From the NCBI GenBank assembly GCA_910585795.1, contig CAJUFV010000214.1, forward strand, positions 1 through 8,914: a stretch of DNA of 8,914 nucleotides, given 5' to 3'. The notes under the pieces are model-generated. The model had not been told where the DNA came from and made no database searches. It saw only the letters and a program-made list of their open reading frames with translations. Shown here piece after piece: positions 1 to 6,482 of this stretch; the first letter of the stretch is position 1, and the number at the start of each line of letters is the position of its first letter. A program made the translations under genes and the position numbers. This DNA comes from an uncultured Clostridia bacterium. Lineage in GTDB: Bacteria; Bacillota; Clostridia; UBA1381.

Positions 1-1932
1 GACGAGGAAATAGAGATACCGCCGTTTACGGAGGAGTTAAAGGACTTGCTTTTACGCAAGGCGAGCGAGGACTTCGACTGGAGCGGAATATCACCGACAA
101 TATTCGGCGCTGTGTTTGAAAGTACGTTAAACCCCGAAACAAGACGGGCAGGCGGTATGCACTACACCAGTATTGAAAACATACACAAGGTTATTGACCC
201 GTTATTCCTGAACGACCTAAAGGCGGAGCTTGCAGAAATACTGGAAATACAAGCGCTGAAAACACGCAGTAACCGTCTTGAAGCGTTTACCGACAAAATA
301 TCAAAGCTGAAATTTCTTGACCCTGCCTGCGGAAGCGGAAATTTTTTGACAGAGACATATATTTCACTGCGCAGATTAGAGAATGAGGTATTAAGGGCAA
401 AAACAAATCAGATAACGCTTGACGATGAAATAATCAAGGTATCAATCGGCCAGTTTTACGGAATAGAGCTTAACGATTTTGCGGTGACGGCAGCGAAAAC
501 GGCTTTATGGATAGCGGAAAGCCAGATGATGAAGGAAACGGAAAATATAGTACATACTAACCTTGACTTTTTACCGCTGAAAAGCTACGCCAATATTGCC
601 GAGGGAAACGCATTGCGTATTGACTGGAATGAGGTGGTGCCGAAACATGAATTGAATTACATAATGGGAAATCCGCCGTTTTCAGCTGGTAGAAGAATGG
701 GAACAAGTCAACGTGAGGATATGACAGCAGTAGCATATGATTTTCCTAAAAATGGTGATTTGGATTATGTATCGGCGTGGTATATTATTGCTGCCCGTTA
801 TATGCAAGGAACAAGTATAGCAACAGGCTTTGTTTCGACAAGTTCAATTACACAAGGCGAACAAGTAATGTTATTATGGAAAGTTCTGTTTGAAAAATAC
901 AAATTAAATATTTTCTATGCAATACGCTCATTTAATTGGATAAGCGAAGCAAAAATCAAAGCCGGAGTTCATTGTGTAATTATTGAATTTTCAATAGGAA
1001 ATACAAATAAACAAAAGAAAATAGAGGAAAATAGAATAATAAAAAATGTCAATTTTATAAACGGTTATTTAATGGACACTGAAAATATATGGATTGAAAA
1101 ACGAACAAAACCCATTTGTAAAGTTCCTTTGATAAGCAATGGAAGCAAACCGCTTGATAATGCAATATGTGCTTTTACTCCTGAAGAAATGAACTCATTT
1201 ATAAAAACAGAACCGCAATCAGAACCATATTTTTATAAATATATGGGAAGTAGAGAATTTATAAACAATATTGAACGATACTTTTTGCTTATCAATAGAA
1301 TACCCCCTCATCTATTAAACAAAATGCCTTTAGTCATTGATAAGTTAAAGCAAATCAAGGAATATCGTTTGAGTTCTAATAGTGTGCCAACACGCACTTT
1401 AGCGGTCACACCCGCAAAATTTCATTTTGAAAATATACCTAACAAGAATTATCTTGTCATACCTCAAACATCATCTGGGAAAAGGAAATATATTCCTATT
1501 GGTTTTTTAACTCCTGATATCTTGGTAAATAATAAATTGCAAGTTATGAAAGATGGAGGCTTGTATGAATTAGGCGTTTTATCATCAAATGTACATAATG
1601 CGTGGCTTCGTATAGTTGCAGGTAGAATAAGAGAAGATTTTACATATTCAGTAAGCGTTGTTTACAATACCTTTCCTTGGTGCAATCCAACAGAAGAACA
1701 GCGTAAAAAGATAGAACAAACAGCGCAAGCAATACTTGACGCAAGAGCGTTATATCCAGACTGTTCCCTTGCAGAATTATATAATGAATTAACAATGCCC
1801 ACTGAACTGCGAAAAGCGCATCAGGCGAATGACAGAGCCGTAATGCAAGCATACGGCTTTGACGTAAAAACAATGACAGAAAGCCAGTGCGTCGCCGAGC
1901 TTATGAAAATGTATCAGGAATTGACAAAATAA
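1..1932 (+). CDS. MmeI-like class I SAM-dependent DNA methyltransferase (partial, 5' end outside window)
   Basis: Adenine-specific DNA methyltransferase of the MmeI-like (type IIL/IIG) family, which transfers a methyl group from S-adenosylmethionine to adenine in its recognition site. The frame is open to base 1 without a stop, so the TTG at 46 is not the real start; 643 residues are visible, against about 900 for full family members. SAM-binding motif I, DPACGSGNF, is at bases 319-345 and catalytic motif IV, NPPF, at 670-681. The HYTS segment before motif I and the ITQGEQV stretch after motif IV are family-typical. The target-recognition region spans about 1240-1680. It ends in the characteristic tail ELTMPTELRKAHQANDRAV. 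In MmeI the nuclease domain lies at the N-terminus, which is off the window, so whether this enzyme also cuts DNA cannot be seen. GC content falls from about 44% (1-720) to about 30% (841-1680) and returns to about 45%. No hairpin terminator follows the stop. Confidence 0.9.
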   Translation, partial: DEEIEIPPFTEELKDLLLRKASEDFDWSGISPTIFGAVFESTLNPETRRAGGMHYTSIENIHKVIDPLFLNDLKAELAEILEIQALKTRSNRLEAFTDKISKLKFLDPACGSGNFLTETYISLRRLENEVLRAKTNQITLDDEIIKVSIGQFYGIELNDFAVTAAKTALWIAESQMMKETENIVHTNLDFLPLKSYANIAEGNALRIDWNEVVPKHELNYIMGNPPFSAGRRMGTSQREDMTAVAYDFPKNGDLDYVSAWYIIAARYMQGTSIATGFVSTSSITQGEQVMLLWKVLFEKYKLNIFYAIRSFNWISEAKIKAGVHCVIIEFSIGNTNKQKKIEENRIIKNVNFINGYLMDTENIWIEKRTKPICKVPLISNGSKPLDNAICAFTPEEMNSFIKTEPQSEPYFYKYMGSREFINNIERYFLLINRIPPHLLNKMPLVIDKLKQIKEYRLSSNSVPTRTLAVTPAKFHFENIPNKNYLVIPQTSSGKRKYIPIGFLTPDILVNNKLQVMKDGGLYELGVLSSNVHNAWLRIVAGRIREDFTYSVSVVYNTFPWCNPTEEQRKKIEQTAQAILDARALYPDCSLAELYNELTMPTELRKAHQANDRAVMQAYGFDVKTMTESQCVAELMKMYQELTK

Positions 1933-1998
1933 GTTGAATTTTATCACATTAAAACAAGCTATACCTTTACTGTTATTTGTATTTTATAAAATTTACTA

Positions 1999-2028
1999 TT
2001 GACAAAATACGGTTCAATATAGTATAAT
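1999..2028 (+). promoter_or_regulatory. Sigma-A-type promoter of the ABC transporter operon
   Basis: A perfect -35 hexamer TTGACA (1999-2004) and a perfect -10 hexamer TATAAT (2023-2028) are separated by 18 bases in an AT-rich gap between the methyltransferase and the binding-protein gene. Transcription would begin near 2034-2036, leaving a leader of about 125 bases before the ATG at 2161. A promoter this close to consensus should be strong, which fits control at a later step by the leader hairpin. Confidence 0.85.
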
Positions 2029-2040
2029 ATAAATAGATTA

Positions 2041-2131
2041 GATGAGACGAGAACAGAATATATTTTTTTAATATTACTATGTAAATTTATACCCTCTTAG
2101 ACTCGTCTGTCTTTGAGGGTTTTTCTGTTCT
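2041..2131 (+). promoter_or_regulatory. Candidate cis-acting attenuator or riboswitch-like leader, class not recognised
   Basis: The RNA between promoter and first gene can form several interlocking helices. Bases 2045-2051 (AGACGAG) complement 2102-2108 (CTCGTCT) exactly, and the last six of these are the loop of the terminator-like hairpin at 2091-2120. The overlapping segment 2050-2058 (AGAACAGAA) complements 2123-2131 (TTCTGTTCT) exactly, covering the end of the T-rich tract. One 14-base segment could therefore form a pseudoknot with the hairpin loop or capture the tract behind it. This arrangement suggests regulated early termination. I could not match it to T-box, preQ1, purine or other leader classes I know. 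The pairings are seen in the sequence; the regulatory role and any ligand are inferred. Confidence 0.5.
2091..2125 (+). terminator. Intrinsic-terminator-like hairpin inside the operon leader
   Basis: The outer stem ACCCTC (2091-2096) pairs with GAGGGT (2115-2120). After a two-by-two T-T internal mismatch, AGAC (2099-2102) pairs with GTCT (2109-2112), leaving the six-base loop TCGTCT. Four T follow the stem directly (five counting its last base), then CTGTTC. It lies after the promoter and before the ribosome binding site, so it would stop the operon's own transcript rather than that of the upstream methyltransferase alone. Confidence 0.6.
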
Positions 2132-2145
2132 ATTTTCACAAAAAG

Positions 2146-2151
2146 AAAGGA
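2146..2151 (+). promoter_or_regulatory. Ribosome binding site that fixes the binding-protein start at 2161
   Basis: AAAGGA lies nine bases before the ATG at 2161. It excludes a longer reading frame beginning at a TTG at 2113, which falls inside the leader hairpin and would put a charged, non-signal-like stretch ahead of a clean lipoprotein signal peptide. Confidence 0.85.
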
Positions 2152-2160
2152 AGATGGAAA

Positions 2161-3165
2161 ATGAAAAATTTAAAAAAGGTATTAACAATAGGAACAGCCG
2201 CAATACTTTGCGCCGCCGCTCTCACAGGATGCGGAAGCTCTCCGGCTCCCTCAAATGAAAGCAATGACTCATACAAAATCGGTGTTTTGCAGTACGCGGA
2301 CCATCCGTCACTTGACAATTGCCGAGAAGGCTTTAAATTGGGTCTTGACGGAGAAGGTATTCAATACGAGCTTATAGAACAGTCCGCAAAAGCGGATGAC
2401 GCCACAAATACACAAATCGCTCAGCAATTTGTATCACAAGGCGTTAACCTTGTATGCGGCATAGCAACACCGTCAGCGCAGGCCTGCTATAACGCGGCTT
2501 ACGAAGCAAAAATACCTGTGATATTCAATGCTGTTTCAGACCCCGTTGCAGCAAAGCTCGCAGTAAGCGCGACAGAGGCCATGGAAGGTATTTCAGGTAT
2601 CTCAGACGCTCTGCCCGTTGACGCCCAGCTTGAGCTTATCCGTGAAATGCTCCCTGACGCAAAAAAAATCGGTATCCTTTACACAACAAGCGAGGCAAAT
2701 TCAGTCTCAACAATAGAAAGCTATAAGGAAAAAGCAGGCCAATACGGTTTTGAGCTTGTTGAAAAGGGCATCTCTAACGCGGCTGAAATTCCACAGGCAG
2801 TTGATTTACTTCTGACAGAGGTTGACTGCGTAACAAATATGACGGATAACACTGTTGTTGACAATCTCCCTGTTCTGCTTGAAAAAGCAAGTGCGAAAAA
2901 TATACCTGTATTCGGCAGTGAAGAGGAACAGGTCGGCAACGGATGTATTGCTTCAGCAGGTATCGACTATATAGAGCTTGGCAAAAAGGCCGGTATCATG
3001 GCCGCAAGAGTGCTTAAAGGCGAAAATATCACTTCAATTCCATATGAAACAATGACAGAAAGCAAAATTACAATAAACACTGACACCGCAGGTAAAATCG
3101 GAGTAACAATCCCGCAGTCAATAGCAGACAGAGCTGAGGTTAAAAACACTCCGTCCGAAGAATGA
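2161..3165 (+). CDS. ABC transporter substrate-binding lipoprotein (COG2984, TrpX-like)
   Basis: Extracellular solute-binding lipoprotein of the ABC_sub_bind family (PF04392, COG2984), 334 residues from the ATG at 2161. Residues 1-24 form a lipoprotein signal peptide: positive MKNLKK start, hydrophobic core, and lipobox LTGC with Cys24 as the lipidated residue. A short Ser/Asn-rich linker follows, then the two-lobed binding domain from about residue 39, opening YKIGVLQYADHPSLDN, which is typical of the family. Characterised relatives bind tryptophan (TrpX of Streptococcus pneumoniae) or tyrosine (CD0873 of Clostridioides difficile), so an aromatic amino acid is a reasonable guess, but the ligand cannot be read here. 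The stop overlaps the permease start by four bases (ATGA), indicating translational coupling. Expression is probably governed by the promoter at 1999 and the leader hairpin. Confidence 0.9.
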   Translation: MKNLKKVLTIGTAAILCAAALTGCGSSPAPSNESNDSYKIGVLQYADHPSLDNCREGFKLGLDGEGIQYELIEQSAKADDATNTQIAQQFVSQGVNLVCGIATPSAQACYNAAYEAKIPVIFNAVSDPVAAKLAVSATEAMEGISGISDALPVDAQLELIREMLPDAKKIGILYTTSEANSVSTIESYKEKAGQYGFELVEKGISNAAEIPQAVDLLLTEVDCVTNMTDNTVVDNLPVLLEKASAKNIPVFGSEEEQVGNGCIASAGIDYIELGKKAGIMAARVLKGENITSIPYETMTESKITINTDTAGKIGVTIPQSIADRAEVKNTPSEE

Positions 3166-4064
3166 TTGAAGGACTTATTATCGGTATACTTGAACAGGGG
3201 CTAATATACGGAATTATGGCTATAGGAGTATATATCACCTATACCATACTCGATTTCCCCGATTTATCCGTTGACGGAACATTTCCTCTGGGAACAGCAG
3301 TCTGCTTTATTATGATAAACAACGGATTAAACCCATGGCTTGCTCTCCTAGCGGCATTCGCCGCTGGAGGCATAGCCGGTATGTTTACAGGTATTTTTAA
3401 TGTAAAGCTAAAAATACGCAATCTGCTTTGCGGTATACTTACTATGACAGCGCTCTATTCCATTAACTACGGCATTGTCGGAAAAGCCTCTGATTTCCTT
3501 AGCATGGACGCGCCGACTATATTCTCTCAAACCGCCTTTTTATTTGGAAACAGTCATTTGACAATGTATTCAAAGCTTATTATAATACTTATAATCGCCT
3601 TGGCGGCAAAATTCGCTCTTGACTGGTATATGCGCACAAAATCAGGCTTTCTTTTAAGAAGCGCGGGTGATAACGAGGGCCTTGTCATAACGCTCGCTCA
3701 AAATCCTGGTACTATTAAAATTATCGGACTCGCGATTGCCAACGGACTTGTTTCCCTTGCGGGAGCTGTTTATTGTCAATACGGAAAAGCGTTCAACGTC
3801 GGTTCAGGCACAGGCACAGTAGTCATGGGACTCGCCGCAGTTATTATCGGAACAACAGTGTTTAAAAAGATAAAATTTCTGCGCGTAACAACCGGAGTTC
3901 TTCTCGGCATGATTATATACAAAGCATGCATATCCGCGGCGCTGGCGGTAGGTCTTCCGTCACAGAATACAAACCTTATGGTAACAATTCTGTTTATCGC
4001 AACTCTTGTCGCTAATGAATTTATTATCAAAAAAAAGAAAGCCGGGGTGAAAAAGAATGCTTAA
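3162..4064 (+). CDS. ABC transporter permease (COG4120, TrpY-like)
   Basis: Integral membrane permease of the BPD_transp_2 (LivH/RbsC-like) superfamily, COG4120 group, 300 residues. About eight or nine hydrophobic segments are visible, for example near residues 8-29, 57-78, 137-152, 186-206, 239-262 and 272-289. The N-terminal signature FPDLSVDGTFPLGTA (about 32-46) is characteristic of this permease type. The cytoplasmic stretch around GFLLRSAGDNEG (about 161-172) occupies the place of the coupling loop that contacts the ATPase. The C-terminus is a basic IIKKKKAGVKKNA tail. The start overlaps the binding-protein stop by four bases, and the 3' end overlaps the ATPase start by eight, so all three subunits are made together. 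It would form the membrane channel for the solute delivered by the lipoprotein. Confidence 0.9.
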   Translation: MIEGLIIGILEQGLIYGIMAIGVYITYTILDFPDLSVDGTFPLGTAVCFIMINNGLNPWLALLAAFAAGGIAGMFTGIFNVKLKIRNLLCGILTMTALYSINYGIVGKASDFLSMDAPTIFSQTAFLFGNSHLTMYSKLIIILIIALAAKFALDWYMRTKSGFLLRSAGDNEGLVITLAQNPGTIKIIGLAIANGLVSLAGAVYCQYGKAFNVGSGTGTVVMGLAAVIIGTTVFKKIKFLRVTTGVLLGMIIYKACISAALAVGLPSQNTNLMVTILFIATLVANEFIIKKKKAGVKKNA

Positions 4065-4830
4065 GCTTTCAAATATATATAAGACATTTAACAGCGGAAC
4101 AATTGATGAAAAAATACTTTTTTCAGATTTCAGCCTGACTGTCAAAAACGGTGAATTTGTTGGTGTAATAGGCTCAAACGGTTCGGGCAAAACAACCATG
4201 CTTAACATTATTTCAGGTGATATTTCGGCTGACAGCGGAAATATCATTCTTGACGGCACAAATCTCAGCGGTATGAAAAATTTTAAGCGGGCACAAAAAA
4301 TCGGAAGGGTTTTTCAAAATCCTTCCATGGGAACATGCCCGTCTATGACTATCTGGGAAAATATGTCTATCGCTGATAACAAGGCAAGAATATTCGGACT
4401 TTCCTTCGGACTTAACCGTCAGCGCAAGGATTTCTACCGCTCTCAGCTCGAGCTGCTGGGTATGGGTCTGGAAAACAGACTTTCCACGCCCGCCGGCTCA
4501 CTTTCAGGCGGCCAGCGTCAGGCCCTCGCTCTTATCATGGCAACTATGACAAGTCCTGATTTACTTCTGCTTGACGAGCATACTGCCGCCCTTGACCCTA
4601 AATCCTCGGATACGGTTATGACGCTTACTGAAAAAATTATACGTGAAAAAAATATCACAACTCTGATGGTAACACATAATCTGCGTTACGCCGTTGAATA
4701 CGGCACACGCGCGGTTATGATGCATGACGGCGGTATAATAATGGATGTCTGTGGCGAAGAAAAGAAAACAACATCTATTAACGACTATTTAAAAATATTT
4801 AATGAAATAAGTATTGAATGCGGAAATTAA
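4057..4830 (+). CDS. ABC transporter ATP-binding protein (COG1101, TrpZ-like)
   Basis: Cytoplasmic ATPase subunit, 257 residues, that powers the importer formed with the two preceding genes. All nucleotide-binding motifs are intact: Walker A GSNGSGKTT (39-47), Q-loop glutamine at 87, signature LSGGQ (149-153), Walker B LLLLDE (169-174) with catalytic Glu174, the D-loop region TAALDP (176-181), and the switch histidine at 207. The ATG at 4057 lies inside the end of the permease gene, with GGGGTGA (4044-4050) as ribosome binding site six bases upstream. The gene is followed within a few bases by a strong terminator, marking the end of the operon. The length and motif spacing are those of the COG1101 subfamily, which accompanies COG2984 and COG4120 proteins. 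Confidence 0.92.
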   Translation: MLKLSNIYKTFNSGTIDEKILFSDFSLTVKNGEFVGVIGSNGSGKTTMLNIISGDISADSGNIILDGTNLSGMKNFKRAQKIGRVFQNPSMGTCPSMTIWENMSIADNKARIFGLSFGLNRQRKDFYRSQLELLGMGLENRLSTPAGSLSGGQRQALALIMATMTSPDLLLLDEHTAALDPKSSDTVMTLTEKIIREKNITTLMVTHNLRYAVEYGTRAVMMHDGGIIMDVCGEEKKTTSINDYLKIFNEISIECGN

Positions 4831-4836
4831 TTACAT

Positions 4837-4870
4837 GGTCAAAGCCTTTGGTTTTGACCTTTTTATTTTT
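4837..4870 (+). terminator. Rho-independent terminator of the transporter operon
   Basis: A ten-base-pair stem with one G-T pair (4837-4846 with 4850-4859) closes a TTT loop and is followed by a T-rich tract running to 4870. It begins seven bases after the ATPase stop codon. Confidence 0.9.
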
Positions 4871-4903
4871 TCAAAAATTTTCCTTTAATAATCGCTCATA
4901 ATA

Positions 4904-4912
4904 TGTTATACT
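4904..4912 (+). promoter_or_regulatory. Possible extended -10 promoter for the glutamate-cysteine ligase gene
   Basis: TGTTATACT contains a TGn extension before the -10-like TATACT (4907-4912). The hexamer 17 bases upstream (TTTAAT, 4884-4889) is a poor -35 match. Because the preceding operon ends in a strong terminator, the next gene needs its own promoter, and this is the best candidate in the gap. Confidence 0.45.
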
Positions 4913-4948
4913 TATCATACAATACATACGGAAATTAAGGTGATTTTT

Positions 4949-6160
4949 TTGGATTTAAGCAATAAATATATTTTTGACGGCAGCTTCGGCATAGAGCGTG
5001 AAACCTTGCGTGTCAACGAAGCGGGACAGCTCGCGCAGACTCCTCATCCCTTTCCCAATGACAAATATCTTGACAAAGATTTCTGCGAAAATCAGCTGGA
5101 GCTTATAACACCTGTCTGCGGCAGCATAGACAGTCTCATAAAAAATCTGGACAAGCTTGACAAAAAGGCCCGCGCCACGCTTTTAAAACAGGGAGAATAT
5201 TTATGGCTTTACAGCAATCCTCCGTGTTTTGAGACAGTCAATGATATTCCTATCGCCAAATTTAACAATGATAAGCTATTTAAGCTTAATTACCGGTTAA
5301 ATCTTGAAAAGCGTTACGGGAAGCGTCTCATGCTATATTCCGGCATACATTTTAACTTTTCTTTTTCCGAAAAGCTTCTGCAATCAATGTGCGGTGATAC
5401 AGACTACAAAAAATTCAAAACAAAGCTCTATTTCCGCATGTCAAAGCAGATATGCCGATATAGCTGGCTTCTTGTCCTGCTTACGGCGGCCAGTCCGGTT
5501 TATGACATATCACTGAATACAGACCATCTCAGCGGCGATGGTTTTGACGGTTATTCATCACGCCGCAACAGTGATAAAGGCTACTGGAATAATTTTATAC
5601 CTGTACTTGATTACAGCAGTCTGCGTACATATATTGACAGCATAAGAAGCTATATAAACAGAGGCGTGCTTTTTTCCGCTGGTGAGCTATATCTGCCTAT
5701 ACGCCTGAAGCCATCCGGAAACAACAGTCTTGACGCTTTAGAAAAAAACGGTATAAATCACATTGAGCTGCGTATGTTTGACATTAACCCGCTTACGCCT
5801 TTAGGTATGTTCCGTGAGGATATGGAATTCGCGCATTATTTTCTTATTTATCTGCTCAGTCTGCCTGACTTTGAATTTACTCCGCAGCTGCAAAAGGCGG
5901 CCGTAGAAAATCACCGTTCCGCGGCAAAATATGACCTTTCACATATACGTATAAACGGTTACAGCGCTGTTGACGCCGCTATCGGCATGCTTACGGATAT
6001 GGAAATTTACTTTACTTCTTTTCCGCATATTACTGACAATATCCGTAAGCAAAAAAGAAAAATTAACGAAAACAAACGCTACTGTGTAGAAGTATATAAT
6101 AAATTTGGTAAAAATTATAAAGAGGAAATGCTTAAAATGATTAAAAGCTCATCAAATTAA
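4949..6160 (+). CDS. gshA: Glutamate-cysteine ligase (GshA type), short stand-alone form
   Basis: Gamma-glutamylcysteine synthetase, joining glutamate and cysteine with ATP, the first step of glutathione-type thiol synthesis in the cytoplasm. Similarity to the E. coli GshA family (PF04262) runs throughout: GIERETLRV (14-22), DFCENQLELITPV (44-56), RYG...SGIHFNFS (122-138), ASPVYD (181-186), LYLPIRLKP (247-255) and IELRMFDINPLTPLG (272-286). At 403 residues it is shorter than E. coli GshA (about 518), losing mainly the C-terminal part, and it lacks the ATP-grasp domain of bifunctional GshF (about 750 residues). No GshB-like gene lies nearby. I chose TTG at 4949 because AAGGTGA (4937-4943) lies five bases before it; the alternative GTG at 4940 is inside that ribosome binding site and adds three residues. 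It is probably a one-gene unit. Confidence 0.85.
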   Translation: MDLSNKYIFDGSFGIERETLRVNEAGQLAQTPHPFPNDKYLDKDFCENQLELITPVCGSIDSLIKNLDKLDKKARATLLKQGEYLWLYSNPPCFETVNDIPIAKFNNDKLFKLNYRLNLEKRYGKRLMLYSGIHFNFSFSEKLLQSMCGDTDYKKFKTKLYFRMSKQICRYSWLLVLLTAASPVYDISLNTDHLSGDGFDGYSSRRNSDKGYWNNFIPVLDYSSLRTYIDSIRSYINRGVLFSAGELYLPIRLKPSGNNSLDALEKNGINHIELRMFDINPLTPLGMFREDMEFAHYFLIYLLSLPDFEFTPQLQKAAVENHRSAAKYDLSHIRINGYSAVDAAIGMLTDMEIYFTSFPHITDNIRKQKRKINENKRYCVEVYNKFGKNYKEEMLKMIKSSSN

Positions 6161-6346
6161 TATATATTCTTCTTTCAAAATTATACCAATATGTTAAAAT
6201 AAATTTACCGCATGAACTCGATATTTTTATATCATTAAGCATATATTTTTTCTCGTAAAAACTCATGCTCTATTTTTTCATGCTTTAATGGTGTAAGAAT
6301 AAGATTTTGTGGCAGTCATACTAAGTCCGCATTTTTGCGCGCCATA

Positions 6347-6378
6347 CGCGCTACTTTGTATTGCAGCCGCGCTTTTTT
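6347..6378 (+). terminator. GC-rich hairpin with T tract, possible late gshA or small-RNA terminator
   Basis: The arm CGCGCTAC (6347-6354) pairs with GCAGCCGCG (6363-6371), with one bulged C and one A-C mismatch, around the loop TTTGTATT. After one C, six T follow (6373-6378). An upstream GCGCG (6337-6341) can compete by pairing with 6347-6351. It lies about 190 bases past the gshA stop, so it may end a read-through transcript or an unseen small RNA. Confidence 0.45.
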
Positions 6379-6439
6379 ATTGTTAGGACACCTATAATAC
6401 AGAGTGCCGGTATTCTAACTTATATCTTCAAGCATACAT

Positions 6440-6465
6440 AAAAAAGCTGCCACAAGGCAGCCTTT
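6440..6465 (-). terminator. Rho-independent terminator of the arabinofuranosidase gene
   Basis: On the minus strand GCTGCC and GGCAGC (6446-6451 with 6456-6461) form a six-base-pair stem with a four-base loop, flanked by A on one side and T6 on the other (6440-6445). The stem may extend through a G-T pair and A-T pairs. It begins about 20 bases past the stop of the minus-strand gene. Confidence 0.85.
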
Positions 6466-6482
6466 CATATATATACAGCAAA

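Larger units (their letters stand above)
6161..6482. other. Non-coding gap between convergent genes
   Basis: This 322-base stretch separates gshA from the arabinofuranosidase gene on the opposite strand. The first part (6161-6300) is AT-rich, with a weak GATAT/ATATC hairpin at 6220-6233 and no clear terminator directly after gshA. The second part holds a GC-rich structured block (6327-6378), a hairpin with AATAC/GTATT arms (6396-6414), and the minus-strand terminator at 6440-6465. I see no convincing reading frame, tRNA or recognised RNA family here. Confidence 0.7.

Noticed and set aside
1979..1993. AT-only palindrome ATTTTATAAAAT after the methyltransferase as a terminator.
   Set aside because: It has no G or C in the stem and no convincing T tract, and it sits just before the next promoter.
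2042..2071. Nine-codon leader peptide frame ending in two Phe codons before the transporter operon, resembling a classical amino-acid attenuation peptide.
   Set aside because: It has no ribosome binding site and starts only a few bases after the expected transcription start. A ribosome stalled on the Phe codons would cover the segment that could oppose the terminator, which gives the wrong regulatory sign.
2113..2160. Longer N-terminus of the binding protein from a TTG at 2113.
   Set aside because: It starts inside the leader hairpin with no ribosome binding site and would bury a normal lipoprotein signal peptide; the ATG at 2161 has AAAGGA nine bases upstream.
2035..2160. T-box or preQ1 riboswitch in the transporter leader.
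   Set aside because: The leader is too short for a T-box and lacks its conserved antiterminator sequence, and the preQ1 class I tail pattern is absent.
3960..4259. 99-codon open frame on the minus strand across the permease/ATPase junction.
   Set aside because: It runs opposite two well-supported overlapping genes and resembles no protein family I know.
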